A stretch of 36,674 bases of DNA from Rickettsiales bacterium (GTDB lineage Bacteria > Pseudomonadota > Alphaproteobacteria > Rickettsiales > UBA3002): the NCBI GenBank assembly GCA_022763105.1, contig JALEGK010000077.1, forward strand, positions 1-36,674, read 5' to 3'. The notes beneath the pieces were generated by a model. That model ran no database searches and was not told the origin of the DNA. It saw only the letters and a program-made list of their open reading frames with translations. Each line of letters starts with the position of its first letter. Position 1 is the stretch's first letter. The translations under genes were made by a program, and so were the position numbers. This document shows positions 24,612 through 33,502 of the stretch, in pieces.

Positions 24612-25921
24612 TATTAAAACTCTACCGCGCGATTTCGTTTGGGCTGTATCCCTTTATCTGGGGATGGCTACGATGGCGTGTGAGACGTGGCAAGGAAGAT
24701 GGCAGCCGTCTGCGCGAACGTTTCGGACGCAGCGTGTTACCACGCCCTGCGGGAAAGCTATTGTGGTTTCATGCTGCCAGTGTGGGTGAATCCAACTCGA
24801 TTATTCCATTGCTTGAGTCGTTGCATGCAGCGGTGCCTGATTTAAATATGTTGGTGACGACCGGTACGGTCAGCTCGTCGCAAACGATTAAGAACCGCCT
24901 GCCGGAACGTGCCGTGCATCAGTTTGTGCCGGTTGATTTGCCCGGCGCCGTCGATCGCTTCTTGAAACATTGGAAGCCCGATGCAGCCATCTGGGTTGAG
25001 TCAGAATTATGGCCCAACATGATTATACAAACGGGTAAGCGCAAGATTCCGATGATGCTGATGAATGCGCGCATGTCTGATCGTTCGCAGTCACGTTGGC
25101 ATCGTTTTCGCGCTAGCTTTCACACATTGATGAAACCTTTTACCACTCTCTATGCTGGCAGCGAGAATGATCTGCGAAAATTCAAAAATCTGGGCATTAG
25201 TAACATGCAATATGTCGGCAACATCAAATATGATGCGCCGATTCTACCTGCAGATTCTAAGCGTACCAGTAAGCTGCTTAGCAATATGGGGGATCGCCGC
25301 ATTTGGTTAGCCGCCAGCACACATCCAGGCGAAGAAGAAATTGTGGCGCAAGCGCACAAACATCTGCGTGAGACCTTCCCAGAGCTATTAACATTATTAG
25401 TGCCACGGCACGCGCATCGCGGCAAAGAAATCGCGAAAATGCTGCGCGAGAAAAAGCTGACGGTTGGCCGCCGCAGTAAAAATCATGTGCTATTGCCTGA
25501 GACGGATATTTATATTGCCGATACGATGGGTGAATTGGGCATGTTTTATCGCTTGGCTGGCATTGTCATGGTGGGCGGGTCATTCGTTCCGCGAGGCGGG
25601 CACAATCCGATTGAGCCTGCACAGCTTGATTGCGCCGTGATCTGCGGGCCGCATATGTATAATTTCACTGGCATCTGCAAAGAGCTGATGGCCGAGAATG
25701 CGCTTGATCAGGTGACCAATGTTGAGCAGCTCGAAGATAAAATCGCGCATTATCTACGCGATCATGATGCGCAAGAGCAGCAAGCTAAGCGTGCGCTCGC
25801 CGCAGTTAAAAACCGCGTTGGTACCGCCGCTATATTAGAGCGTGAAATTTTGACGATGCTAGGATTTGAAGTCGCCTCTGAAGAAGAAGGTGAAGAACCG
25901 TCAGAGGATGTCGCCTTATGA
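24608..25921 (+). CDS. kdtA: 3-deoxy-D-manno-octulosonic acid transferase
   Basis: GT30 glycosyltransferase (WaaA/KdtA) that transfers Kdo from CMP-Kdo to the lipid A precursor at the inner membrane. The 437 residues begin with a membrane-binding hydrophobic segment (YRAISFGLYPFIWGW, 6-20). The N-terminal domain carries the catalytic loop WFHAASVGE with Glu61, and WVESELWPN near 137-145. The C-terminal CMP-Kdo domain has AASTHPGEEE, VPRHAHRG, ADTMGELGMFYRLAGIVMVGGSF and GGHNPIEPA. The ends overlap DUF374 (4 bp) and lpxK (4 bp). The acidic C-terminal tail (EEEGEEPSEDVAL) is unusual but small. The number of Kdo units transferred cannot be told. Confidence 0.95.
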   Translation: MILKLYRAISFGLYPFIWGWLRWRVRRGKEDGSRLRERFGRSVLPRPAGKLLWFHAASVGESNSIIPLLESLHAAVPDLNMLVTTGTVSSSQTIKNRLPERAVHQFVPVDLPGAVDRFLKHWKPDAAIWVESELWPNMIIQTGKRKIPMMLMNARMSDRSQSRWHRFRASFHTLMKPFTTLYAGSENDLRKFKNLGISNMQYVGNIKYDAPILPADSKRTSKLLSNMGDRRIWLAASTHPGEEEIVAQAHKHLRETFPELLTLLVPRHAHRGKEIAKMLREKKLTVGRRSKNHVLLPETDIYIADTMGELGMFYRLAGIVMVGGSFVPRGGHNPIEPAQLDCAVICGPHMYNFTGICKELMAENALDQVTNVEQLEDKIAHYLRDHDAQEQQAKRALAAVKNRVGTAAILEREILTMLGFEVASEEEGEEPSEDVAL

Positions 25922-26892
25922 TGATGGAGCCGCTGCATTGGAGTAGCCGTTCTATGTTGTTTGGCTGGCTGTTGCTTCCGGTTGCTTGGGTGTATGGTTT
26001 GCTGGTGCGTTTTCGTTTGTCTCTGGTGACGCCTACCCTTTTATCTGTGCCTGTGATCTGTGTGGGCAATACGACCGTGGGCGGTGCTGGCAAAACACCT
26101 ACCGTGATTCAACTATGCAAATATCTGCAATCGATTGGACAAGAACCCCATGTGATTAGCCGGGGTTACAAAGGCAATTATGCCGGCACCGTGCGCGTGG
26201 ACCCTGCTAAGCATGATGCGATTGAGGTCGGCGATGAGCCAATGTTGATTGCGCAGCACGCGCCCTGCTGGGTTGCGCGCAAACGCACACAAGCAGCCAA
26301 TGCGGCGATTGCTGCTGGCGCAACGGTCATTATCATGGATGATGGCTTGCAAAACCCAAGCATTGTAAAAGATATGACGATCAATGTCGTGGATGGCACA
26401 TACGGTTTTGGTAACGGATTTGTGATGCCAGCCGGGCCATGCCGTGAATCGGTAAAGCGCTCGATGCGCAAAAGCGATGCGGTGCTGATTATGAATGATG
26501 AAGAACATCCGCGCATTCGCCGCTACATTCCTGAGGCGATGCCTGTGTTTGCTGGCAAAGTTCAGGCGCAAGATGGTTTACCCAAAGACGTTTCATGGCA
26601 TGCCTTTGCAGGTATTGCACAGCCTGATAAGTTTTTTAGAACACTCGAATCGATGGGTGCGAATATTGTGTTAAAAAGCCGATTTGCCGATCATTATTGG
26701 TTTAAGCAAACCGATTTAGACCGGCTGCTGCGCGAGTCTGAAGAGCATGGCGCACAATTGATTACGACAGAAAAAGATGCAATGCGTTTGCCTGAAGAGT
26801 TTACACAATATGTAACCGTGCTACCTGTTGAGCTAGTCGTTGAACCGGAAGCTGCGTGGCATGAACAGATTAAGCGAGCGTTAGTACGATGA
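25918..26892 (+). CDS. lpxK: Tetraacyldisaccharide 4'-kinase
   Basis: LpxK phosphorylates the 4' position of the tetraacyldisaccharide to make lipid IVA. The 324 residues match the family length. A membrane helix lies at 13-32 (MLFGWLLLPVAWVYGLLVRF); the P-loop GNTTVGGAGKTPT follows at 50-62; then VISRGYKG, VGDEPMLIA, the metal/ATP region IIMDDGLQNP and TTEKDAMRLP near the C-terminus. All are present. It overlaps kdtA and the acyltransferase gene by 4 bp each. The start has three Met codons in a row; 25918 keeps the ATGA coupling. Confidence 0.95.
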   Translation: MMMEPLHWSSRSMLFGWLLLPVAWVYGLLVRFRLSLVTPTLLSVPVICVGNTTVGGAGKTPTVIQLCKYLQSIGQEPHVISRGYKGNYAGTVRVDPAKHDAIEVGDEPMLIAQHAPCWVARKRTQAANAAIAAGATVIIMDDGLQNPSIVKDMTINVVDGTYGFGNGFVMPAGPCRESVKRSMRKSDAVLIMNDEEHPRIRRYIPEAMPVFAGKVQAQDGLPKDVSWHAFAGIAQPDKFFRTLESMGANIVLKSRFADHYWFKQTDLDRLLRESEEHGAQLITTEKDAMRLPEEFTQYVTVLPVELVVEPEAAWHEQIKRALVR

Positions 26893-27782
26893 AGCCATTG
26901 AAATGGGTCCGCTACGTTATAGAGTTCTTGCTCGTTGTGGTTTTGCGCACGTTTTTATATTTGTTGCCAATTGATGTCGCATCGGCTCTTGGTGGGTTTG
27001 TGGCGCGTAAGATTGGGCCACTCACCAAGGTCCACAAAGTCGCACAGCATAATTTAAAAACGGTTATGCCAGAGCTGGATGATGAAGCGCGCAACGAAAC
27101 ACTCAATGCGATGTGGGATAATTTTGGCCGCGTCTTTTCCGAGTATCCGCATTTATCATCTGCCAAAATGAGAAGCCGGGTGCATTTTGCGCAAGGCGAA
27201 GGCGTTATGCGTGAGCATACAAAAGACCATTCAGGCGCCACTATTTTTATCTCTGGTCATTTAGCAAATTGGGAAGTCACGCCTTTGGCGGTACATTACG
27301 TCTCAGACTCGTTGCATCTGCTTTACCGCCCTGCCAATAACCCGCTGGTTGAGTGGTTCTTATCGAGTGCGCGCGATTTTTATAGCAAAGACGTGCACAC
27401 CAAAGGGCCTGCTGGGGCGCGTGCGATTGTGCGTGCGATTAAATCAGGTGAAGATGTTGGTATTTTAGTAGACCAGAAAACCAATGACGGGATTGAGGTG
27501 AATTTCTTTGGCCACCCTGCAATGACCACGGCAATCGTTGCACAGATTGCACTCAAATATGATGTGCGCGTCATTCCTTGCTATTCGGTGCGAAAAGGCG
27601 GTGTGCATTTTGATGTATTCACAGAAGCGCCGCTGGTTTTTCAGGCAACCGGTGATTACCAAACCGATGTCGTTGCGTTAACGCAGCAAATTAACGATAC
27701 TATCGAAGGATGGATCCGCAAAAATCCGAGTCAGTGGTTTTGGGTCCATAAACGTTGGCCCTTTTCAAAGGCGGTGAAGTAA
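26889..27782 (+). CDS. LpxL/HtrB-type lysophospholipid acyltransferase
   Basis: Inner-membrane acyltransferase for the late (secondary) acylation of lipid A. The 297 residues have an N-terminal hydrophobic anchor (IEFLLVVVLRTFLYLLPI, 11-28). The catalytic HX4E motif is HLANWE (124-129), followed by YRPANNPLVEWF, LVDQKTNDGIEVNFFG, and NPSQWFWVHKRWP near the C-terminus, as in LpxL/HtrB. A single copy is present, so both secondary chains may depend on other genes. It overlaps lpxK by 4 bp and the following small gene by one base. The chain preference is not predictable. Confidence 0.9.
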   Translation: MKPLKWVRYVIEFLLVVVLRTFLYLLPIDVASALGGFVARKIGPLTKVHKVAQHNLKTVMPELDDEARNETLNAMWDNFGRVFSEYPHLSSAKMRSRVHFAQGEGVMREHTKDHSGATIFISGHLANWEVTPLAVHYVSDSLHLLYRPANNPLVEWFLSSARDFYSKDVHTKGPAGARAIVRAIKSGEDVGILVDQKTNDGIEVNFFGHPAMTTAIVAQIALKYDVRVIPCYSVRKGGVHFDVFTEAPLVFQATGDYQTDVVALTQQINDTIEGWIRKNPSQWFWVHKRWPFSKAVK

Positions 27783-28123
27783 TGGACCCTATGACGCTCA
27801 TGATGGTGGTATTTGTCGGCTTGCCGCTACTTGGGTTTGTGGTGTTCTTTTTACCCATTTACTTTGGCATTCTCACCTCGCTTTACATCATTTATGAGCC
27901 ACAAGATATGGCGGCTAACCCGGTTGGTCAGATGAAATTCAAGATCGGTAAAGTGATCGATAGCTGGCAGCGTTTATATGATCATTGGGTGCTGTATGGT
28001 GATGCGCTTAGCTTCCAGGATTTTACCATGCCGCTGCTTGCACCACCCGTGCTTGGGCTGATTGTGAGCGTTTATCTCACCTATCGCTACGCCATGTATT
28101 GCCGCGGCATCTTTCGTCTGTAA
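27782..28123 (+). CDS. Hypothetical small membrane protein
   Basis: I do not recognise the family. The ATG at 27782 overlaps the acyltransferase stop (TAATG) and is preferred over an in-frame ATG at 27755. The 113 residues have an N-terminal hydrophobic stretch (LMMVVFVGLPLLGFVVFFLPIYFG..., about residues 5-35, one long or two short helices) and a C-terminal helix (PPVLGLIVSVYLTYRYAM). A polar loop between them contains the DSWQRLYDHWVLYG stretch. It is the last gene of the lipid A run and converges with xseA with no gap between stops. Confidence 0.68.
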   Translation: MDPMTLMMVVFVGLPLLGFVVFFLPIYFGILTSLYIIYEPQDMAANPVGQMKFKIGKVIDSWQRLYDHWVLYGDALSFQDFTMPLLAPPVLGLIVSVYLTYRYAMYCRGIFRL

Positions 28124-29515
28124 TCACTCAAATAACGAGCTTTGCTCTTTTGGCTCCGCTGCTTTCTTTGGCTTGGGCTTAGCGCCCGCTTTCGGCGTGA
28201 CATCAATGACACCATCATGGAACCGCAGCGACAAACTGGCTTGCTTTGCCGCATCCGCTTGCGTGGTAACCAGTGTGCCCTTGGGTGATTGCACCATGGC
28301 AAAGCCACGTTTGAGTACGTTTTCGTAATTCAAACTGCCGAGCAATTTTTCCTGCAGTTGCAGGCGTTGCTGCACTCGCTCGAAGCGTTGTTCGATCAGT
28401 TGGTTTAGACGGTAATGTTTAAGTTGCTGCTCTGATTGTACGACACGCTGCAGAATCGGTTGCGGCGTTAACCGTGCGGATAGCACGTCGAGTTGTTGCT
28501 GCTTATTGCGCACGGATAATGGCAGAGCGGCAAGCAGACGCTCGGACCAATCATCGAGTCGTTGTGCAGCATATTGCAGCAATTGCTTTGGCTGCGGAAT
28601 ACCGCGTGCCAGACCATCTAGGCGTTCTTTGGCAGTGTTCATTCGTTGCAGCATTAAATGCTGCATGCGCTGGCCGCGATCTTGCACGCTCAAGCGCCAT
28701 TCAGCCAGCACGGGCACAGCCATTTCGGCAGCCGCCGTTGGTGTGGGTGCGCGTTGATCGGATGCAAAATCGATTAAGGTCGTATCGGTTTCATGACCGA
28801 CTGCTGAGATCAGCGGAATGCTGCACGCGGCGGCGGCGCGCACGACCATTTCTTCATTGAAGCACCAGAGGTCTTCGATAGACCCACCACCTCGTGCAAC
28901 GATCAGTAAGTCTGGTTTGTCATTGAGTGCATCAAAGCCTGCAATCGCTGCTGCAATTTCTTCGACAGCGCCCTCACCTTGCACACGCACGGGCCATACC
29001 ACAACATGGGTGGGGAAACGATCTTGTATTCGGTGCAGAATATCGCGGATGACCGCACCAGTTGGTGATGTCACCACCGCAATTTTTTGTGGCATGAATG
29101 GTAATGGTTTTTTTCGCGCCGGATCGAACAGCCCTTCGGCTGCTAATTCTTTTTTGCGTTTCTCTAACAGCGCCATCAGCGCGCCCTCGCCCGCTGGCTC
29201 CATCGAATCGATGACGATTTGATAATTGGATCTGCCCGGATAGGTCGAGAGCTTTCCGGTAACGACGACTTCTAGGCCATCCTCGGGCTTGAAATTCATC
29301 TTCGAGGCATTGCCACGCCAGCACACACCGTTGAGTACGGCCTTGTCGTCTTTGAGGTCCATATATAAATGGCCCGATGCGGCGCGCTTGAACCCAGAGA
29401 TTTCACCGCGCACTCTTACATAGCTGAAGGTGTCTTCAACCGTGCGTTTGAGTGCGTTCGATATCTCAGAAACCGAGTATTCTGGCTGGTTATGCGTGTG
29501 AGAAGCTTCTGGCAT
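28124..29515 (-). CDS. xseA: Exodeoxyribonuclease VII large subunit
   Basis: The catalytic subunit of exonuclease VII, which degrades single-stranded DNA from both ends in complex with small XseB subunits. The 463 residues start at 29515 (PEASHTHNQPEYSVSEISNAL); a longer frame to 29713 overlaps purD and is rejected. An N-terminal OB-fold has VRVRGEISGFK and GVCWRG. The core has VVTSPTGAVIRDILHRIQDR, VARGGGSIEDLWCFNEE and ISAVGHETDTTLIDFASDQR then APTPTAAAE. A helical C-terminal region with GFAMVQSPKG follows, and the tail is Lys/Pro-rich (GAKPKPKKAAEPKE). It is divergent from purD with 58 bp between starts. No strong ribosome site is seen. Confidence 0.94.
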   Translation of the reverse strand: MPEASHTHNQPEYSVSEISNALKRTVEDTFSYVRVRGEISGFKRAASGHLYMDLKDDKAVLNGVCWRGNASKMNFKPEDGLEVVVTGKLSTYPGRSNYQIVIDSMEPAGEGALMALLEKRKKELAAEGLFDPARKKPLPFMPQKIAVVTSPTGAVIRDILHRIQDRFPTHVVVWPVRVQGEGAVEEIAAAIAGFDALNDKPDLLIVARGGGSIEDLWCFNEEMVVRAAAACSIPLISAVGHETDTTLIDFASDQRAPTPTAAAEMAVPVLAEWRLSVQDRGQRMQHLMLQRMNTAKERLDGLARGIPQPKQLLQYAAQRLDDWSERLLAALPLSVRNKQQQLDVLSARLTPQPILQRVVQSEQQLKHYRLNQLIEQRFERVQQRLQLQEKLLGSLNYENVLKRGFAMVQSPKGTLVTTQADAAKQASLSLRFHDGVIDVTPKAGAKPKPKKAAEPKEQSSLFE

Positions 29516-29573
29516 TTTTGATTCAATTGGTTTAGTTGAATGCAGTAAACCATGAAATGAAAGGCGTTCCAAG

Positions 29574-30848
29574 ATGAAGATTCTGGTAATTGGCGGCGGT
29601 GGTCGTGAACATGCTATTTGTTGGGCATTGAAACGTTCTGCATCGCGACCAGAATTATTCTGCACGCCGGGCAATGCAGGTATCGCGCAAGAAGCGCGCT
29701 GTTTGAACTCCAATTCTCAAGAAGAGATTGTCCAATTCTGCGAAAAGCTACCGATTGATCTGGTCATCATCGGCCCCGAGCAGCCGCTGGTTGACGGGCT
29801 GAGCGATGAGTTGCGTGCCGCTGGCATTGCTGTCATCGGCCCATCTGCAAAAGCCGCACAGCTAGAAGGCTCGAAGCATTTCACCAAAGAGTTATGCAAG
29901 AAATATAACATCCCAACAGCCGCATCAGAGACGTTTGATAATCGCGATGACGCGATTGCTTACGTCAAAGAGCAAGGCGCACCGATTGTGATTAAAGCCG
30001 ATGGCTTGGCCGCTGGTAAAGGCGTGACGGTAGCGATGGAGCTAGCCGATGCGATCACCGCTATTGAAGAATGTTTTGAAGGGCGCTTTGGGGAAGCAGG
30101 CGCGCGCGTGGTAGTCGAAGATTTTCTGTCCGGCGAAGAAGCGAGCTTCTTTGCACTCTGTGATGGCGAGCGTGCGATAGCGATTGGTTCCGCGCAAGAT
30201 CACAAACGCGTCGGCGATGGTGATACCGGGCCGAACACTGGCGGTATGGGCACTTACTCGCCTGCTCCCGTTGTGACACGCGCCATGCATCAGCAAGTCA
30301 TGGAAAAGATTATTCAACCCGCTGTCGATGGCATGAAAGCTGACGGTATTCCCTATCAGGGCTTTTTGTTTGCGGGGCTTATGATTGAAAATGGCGAAGC
30401 CAAGCTGATTGAATTTAACTGCCGCTTTGGCGATCCGGAAGCGCAAGTGCTTATGCCACGCATCGAGAATGATCTGGCCGAGCTTTTATACAAAGCAGCG
30501 ACCGACGGGCTGGAAGGTGTTGAGGTGTCTCTGTCTAATCAATCTGCGCTGTGCGTGGTAATGGCGTCTCAGGGCTATCCAGGCGCTTATGTTAAAAACA
30601 GCGTGATCCGTAATGCTGCGAAGGCTGACCACATCGACAATGTGAAAGTGTTTCATGCGGGTACCAAGCTGGATGATCAGGAAAACCTGCTAGCTGTTGG
30701 TGGCCGTGTCCTTGGTGTCACAGCCGTGGCGAACACTATTCGTGATGCAAAAGACTTGGCCTACGCCGCTGTAGACACGATTGACTGGCCTGAGGGCTAT
30801 TGGCGTCGCGATATTGGCTGGCGCGCGATCAAACGAAAAGCGTCTTAA
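29574..30848 (+). CDS. purD: Phosphoribosylamine-glycine ligase
   Basis: GAR synthetase joins glycine to 5-phosphoribosylamine with ATP in step two of purine synthesis. The 424 residues match the family. The N-terminal domain has ILVIGGGGREHAICWAL, the binding loop GPEQPLVDGL then LEGSKHFTKELC. The ATP-grasp part has VIKADGLAAGKGVTV, EDFLSGEEASFFALCDG, GPNTGGMGTYSPAP, and IEFNCRFGDPEAQVL. Near the end, VGGRVLGVTAVA. All key parts are intact. The ATG at 29574 follows AAAGG by 9 nt. It ends 59 bp before a small exported protein gene. Confidence 0.96.
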   Translation: MKILVIGGGGREHAICWALKRSASRPELFCTPGNAGIAQEARCLNSNSQEEIVQFCEKLPIDLVIIGPEQPLVDGLSDELRAAGIAVIGPSAKAAQLEGSKHFTKELCKKYNIPTAASETFDNRDDAIAYVKEQGAPIVIKADGLAAGKGVTVAMELADAITAIEECFEGRFGEAGARVVVEDFLSGEEASFFALCDGERAIAIGSAQDHKRVGDGDTGPNTGGMGTYSPAPVVTRAMHQQVMEKIIQPAVDGMKADGIPYQGFLFAGLMIENGEAKLIEFNCRFGDPEAQVLMPRIENDLAELLYKAATDGLEGVEVSLSNQSALCVVMASQGYPGAYVKNSVIRNAAKADHIDNVKVFHAGTKLDDQENLLAVGGRVLGVTAVANTIRDAKDLAYAAVDTIDWPEGYWRRDIGWRAIKRKAS

Positions 30849-30872
30849 ACAACTCCATTTCATCTGAATCTT

Positions 30873-30901
30873 TTGAGTTGCGCATCGCCGCGTGCTACAT
30901 T
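30873..30901 (+). promoter_or_regulatory. Promoter of the small exported protein, probably leaderless
   Basis: -35 TTGAGT (30873-30878), 17-bp spacer, -10 TACATT (30896-30901), then six bases (GTGCGC) and the ATG at 30908. The expected transcript starts at the start codon, and no ribosome site precedes it. Confidence 0.5.
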
Positions 30902-30907
30902 GTGCGC

Positions 30908-31252
30908 ATGGTGAGAGTATTCCTATCTTTCGGCGTCTTTTTTGTCTGCGCTTTCGCAATGAGTGCTCAGGCAACACCGCTTTATCCGGGTCGCGTTGCA
31001 CCAGTACACACCATGACCGATGGTAGTGTAAACCATGTGTTTTTAAAAAGACTGCCGGTACCAAAGCCCCGTGATGCAGTATCCGTATCGCCTCCCCCAC
31101 CGCTACTACCAGCGACGGCAGCTAAAACCACGATTCTCAATCCGGAGCCGCTTCAGCCTGCCGCGAAGCCTGTGGCCGTGAACCCATATGAAAATGCACC
31201 CTTTCAGGTCAAGCCACGCAGCGATTATAAAAAGCTACGTGCGAAACGCTAG
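30908..31252 (+). CDS. Small exported proline-rich protein, hypothetical
   Basis: I do not recognise the family. The 114-residue product begins with a clear signal peptide (VRVFLSFGVFFVCAFAMSAQA, cleavage before TPLYPG). The mature part is proline-rich (PPPPLLPATAA, NPEPLQPAAKPVAVNP), with the polar tail PFQVKPRSDYKKLRAKR. The longer frame from 30800 would overlap purD and is rejected. It is probably transcribed on its own; nothing identifies a partner. Confidence 0.65.
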   Translation: MVRVFLSFGVFFVCAFAMSAQATPLYPGRVAPVHTMTDGSVNHVFLKRLPVPKPRDAVSVSPPPPLLPATAAKTTILNPEPLQPAAKPVAVNPYENAPFQVKPRSDYKKLRAKR

Positions 31253-31343
31253 GCACGCTTATTTCCCGTTGATTTCTCGATAAAATCGCTGGATTGTCCG
31301 GCGCTTGCTTGTTATGCTCGCCGCACATTGATGGAGGATTTCA

Positions 31344-32051
31344 GTGATCGATAAAATTTACCCCAATGCAGCAGAAGCACTGCGTGATTTGCTTCATGAT
31401 GATATGACGATTATGGCAGGCGGTTTTGGCCTGTGCGGTATTCCGGAGCATTGCATTGAAGCGATTCGTGAGTCAGGCGTGAAAGGTCTGACCATCATTT
31501 CCAATAATTGCGGCGTTGATGATTTCGGCTTGGGTAAATTGCTGGTTGATCGCCAGATCAAAAAGATGATCTCTTCTTATGTGGGTGAGAATAAAATGTT
31601 CGAGAAGCAATATCTCGATGGCGAGCTTGAAATTGAATTTAATCCGCAAGGTACGTTGGCTGAGCGTTGCCGCGCCGGTGGTGCTGGCATTCCAGCCTTT
31701 TACACCAAAACCGGGTTTGGCACGCAAGTGGCCGAGGGCAAAGAGACACGCGAATTTAACGGCGAAATGTATGTGATGGAAACCGGCTTAACCGCCGATA
31801 TCGCGATTGTGAAGGCATGGAAAGCCGATCAATGGGGCAATCTGATTTACCGCAAAACCGCGCGCAACTTTAACCCGCCGATGGCAACGGCTGGCCGTGT
31901 AACCATTGCCGAGGTCGAAGAGATTGTACCAGATGATCAGATGCAACCGGATGATGTGCATACGCAAGGCATCTTCGTGCAGCGCATGATTAAAGGCGAA
32001 GCATTTGAAAAACGTATCGAGCAGCGCACCACGCGCCCGAAAGCAGCTTAA
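31344..32051 (+). CDS. scoA: 3-oxoacid CoA-transferase subunit A
   Basis: The alpha half of succinyl-CoA:3-ketoacid CoA-transferase, which moves CoA from succinyl-CoA to acetoacetate for ketone body or polyhydroxyalkanoate-derived carbon use. The 235 residues show the CoA-binding motif [12 protein letters not shown] (24-35), the [15 protein letters not shown] stretch, [24 protein letters not shown], and [18 protein letters not shown]. The start is a GTG at 31344, with GGAGG about 7 nt upstream. The B subunit starts 15 bp after the stop, so the two are co-transcribed. All motifs are intact. Confidence 0.94.
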   Translation: MIDKIYPNAAEALRDLLHDDMTIMAGGFGLCGIPEHCIEAIRESGVKGLTIISNNCGVDDFGLGKLLVDRQIKKMISSYVGENKMFEKQYLDGELEIEFNPQGTLAERCRAGGAGIPAFYTKTGFGTQVAEGKETREFNGEMYVMETGLTADIAIVKAWKADQWGNLIYRKTARNFNPPMATAGRVTIAEVEEIVPDDQMQPDDVHTQGIFVQRMIKGEAFEKRIEQRTTRPKAA

Positions 32052-32066
32052 ATTAGGAGAGACATC

Positions 32067-32723
32067 ATGGCATGGACACGTGACGATATGGCGGAACGCG
32101 CCGCTAAAGAATTGCAAGATGGCTTCTATGTGAATCTTGGTATTGGTATTCCCACGCTGGTGGCAAACCACATTCCTGATGGTATGCATGTCGATCTGCA
32201 AAGTGAGAATGGCATGCTGGGTATGGGCCCCTTCCCTTATGAAGGCGCCGAAGATGCCGATTTGATTAATGCCGGTAAGCAGACCATTTCCGAGCTGCCA
32301 TACAGCTCGTACTTTGATAGCGCACAATCCTTCGCGATGATTCGTGGCGGCCATATTGATTTGACGATTTTAGGCGCGCTCGAAGTCTCTGAAGAAGGTG
32401 ATCTGGCGAACTGGATGGTGCCGGGTAAAATGATCAAAGGCATGGGCGGCGCGATGGATTTAGTTGCCGGCGTGAAACGTGTTGTCGTGATTATGGATCA
32501 TGTTGCTAAAGACGGCTCGGCCAAACTAAAGAAAGATTGTGCCTTACCGCTAACCGGTAAAGCGGTGGTTGATTTGGTAATTACCACCCATGGTGTTTTT
32601 GAAGTGCGTGAAAGCGGCTTGGTGCTGATTGAGTTGGCACCGGAAGTCACTGTGGAAGAGATTACCGAGATGACCGAAGCGGCGTTTACCGTTGATCTGC
32701 AAGGCAGTTCTGCTGCGGCTTAG
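32067..32723 (+). CDS. scoB: 3-oxoacid CoA-transferase subunit B
   Basis: The beta half of the CoA-transferase, with the catalytic glutamate. The 218 residues contain NLGIGIPTLVANHIPDG, then LQSENGMLGMGP with Glu47 as the active-site residue that forms the enzyme-CoA thioester. Further marks are IRGGHIDLTILGALEVSEEGDLANWMVPGK and GMGGAMDLVAG. The start follows AGGAGAG, 7 nt upstream. The stop overlaps the stop of the convergent TraX-like gene by 4 bp. The enzyme complex is complete in this window. Confidence 0.94.
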   Translation: MAWTRDDMAERAAKELQDGFYVNLGIGIPTLVANHIPDGMHVDLQSENGMLGMGPFPYEGAEDADLINAGKQTISELPYSSYFDSAQSFAMIRGGHIDLTILGALEVSEEGDLANWMVPGKMIKGMGGAMDLVAGVKRVVVIMDHVAKDGSAKLKKDCALPLTGKAVVDLVITTHGVFEVRESGLVLIELAPEVTVEEITEMTEAAFTVDLQGSSAAA

Positions 32724-33502
32724 TTGGGTAACCAGCTTAGGCTCAGGCCACTTAATTCCCATCCGCTCCACGCAGCGATGATCATCAAAATCGTCCGATG
32801 CAGCACATAATATTCAAGTGAGTAGCGCGACATGAGGCGTGTCAGCCAGTTGATGGCACCACTTCCGAATTGCGGTAGCGGCGTCACTTTGAAATTGTAT
32901 AGGCCCCACGTGCATAGCCCCATGAGTGCCACCATAACAATGCTCTGCGCATCATCGAGTGAGAAGAGTTGGATTTGAATCAGTGAGAAGCTGATGAAAG
33001 TCAGTGCGCAAAAGGCTTTGTGCTGGCGGCTATTCAGGCCATGACGTACGCAATAACCCATCACAGCATACATCAGCCCTAATGTGCCATACTCCATGAA
33101 AATGAGGCTGACGGGCACAAAGATCAGGCAGGCGAGCCAGATTTCTAGCGGGCGTTTCTCGATGATCTGGCGCGGTGCCATGAGGTTCAGAATCAAACGG
33201 CACAGAATAATGGTGAACAGCGCATTGATTTCAAAGATCGGCATGAGGCACAGCGTCGCGAGTATCTCTATGACTACCGCCCAGAAAATTATGTCACGCG
33301 TGATATGGCTGCGCGTGCTGTAGCCTGCGAGAAAAAACCAGACCGGAAAAGTGATACGCCCAATGGCGCGCCACCACATCTCATCGGTATAGATAAACCA
33401 CCCCAGATGATCGATGGTCATGATAATGACGGCGAGCGCTTTATATGCGTCGTGGGTGTTAACCGTCTCGCCGTATTTTGTCAGCCGCGCGAACATGCGC
33501 AC
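32720..33502 (-). CDS. TraX-like membrane acyltransferase family protein
   Basis: The 260-residue product is an integral membrane protein with about seven to eight hydrophobic segments. The N-terminal region matches the TraX family: [18 protein letters not shown] and [17 protein letters not shown] (compare TMxIDHxG and IGRxxFPxF). In F plasmids TraX N-acetylates the pilin TraA. Here the gene lies directly after RidA on the same strand (a GTG start at 33502 abuts the RidA stop; an ATG at 33496 is the alternative) and is divergent from a VirB2-type pilin gene about 0.65 kb away, which makes pilin modification plausible but unproved. Chromosomal TraX relatives without pili also exist. Confidence 0.78.
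   Translation of the reverse strand: MRMFARLTKYGETVNTHDAYKALAVIIMTIDHLGWFIYTDEMWWRAIGRITFPVWFFLAGYSTRSHITRDIIFWAVVIEILATLCLMPIFEINALFTIILCRLILNLMAPRQIIEKRPLEIWLACLIFVPVSLIFMEYGTLGLMYAVMGYCVRHGLNSRQHKAFCALTFISFSLIQIQLFSLDDAQSIVMVALMGLCTWGLYNFKVTPLPQFGSGAINWLTRLMSRYSLEYYVLHRTILMIIAAWSGWELSGLSLSWLPN

Noticed and set aside
29516..29713. A 66-residue N-terminal extension of XseA.
   Set aside because: It would overlap the divergent purD gene and its promoter, and the XseA family begins at the MPEASH region.
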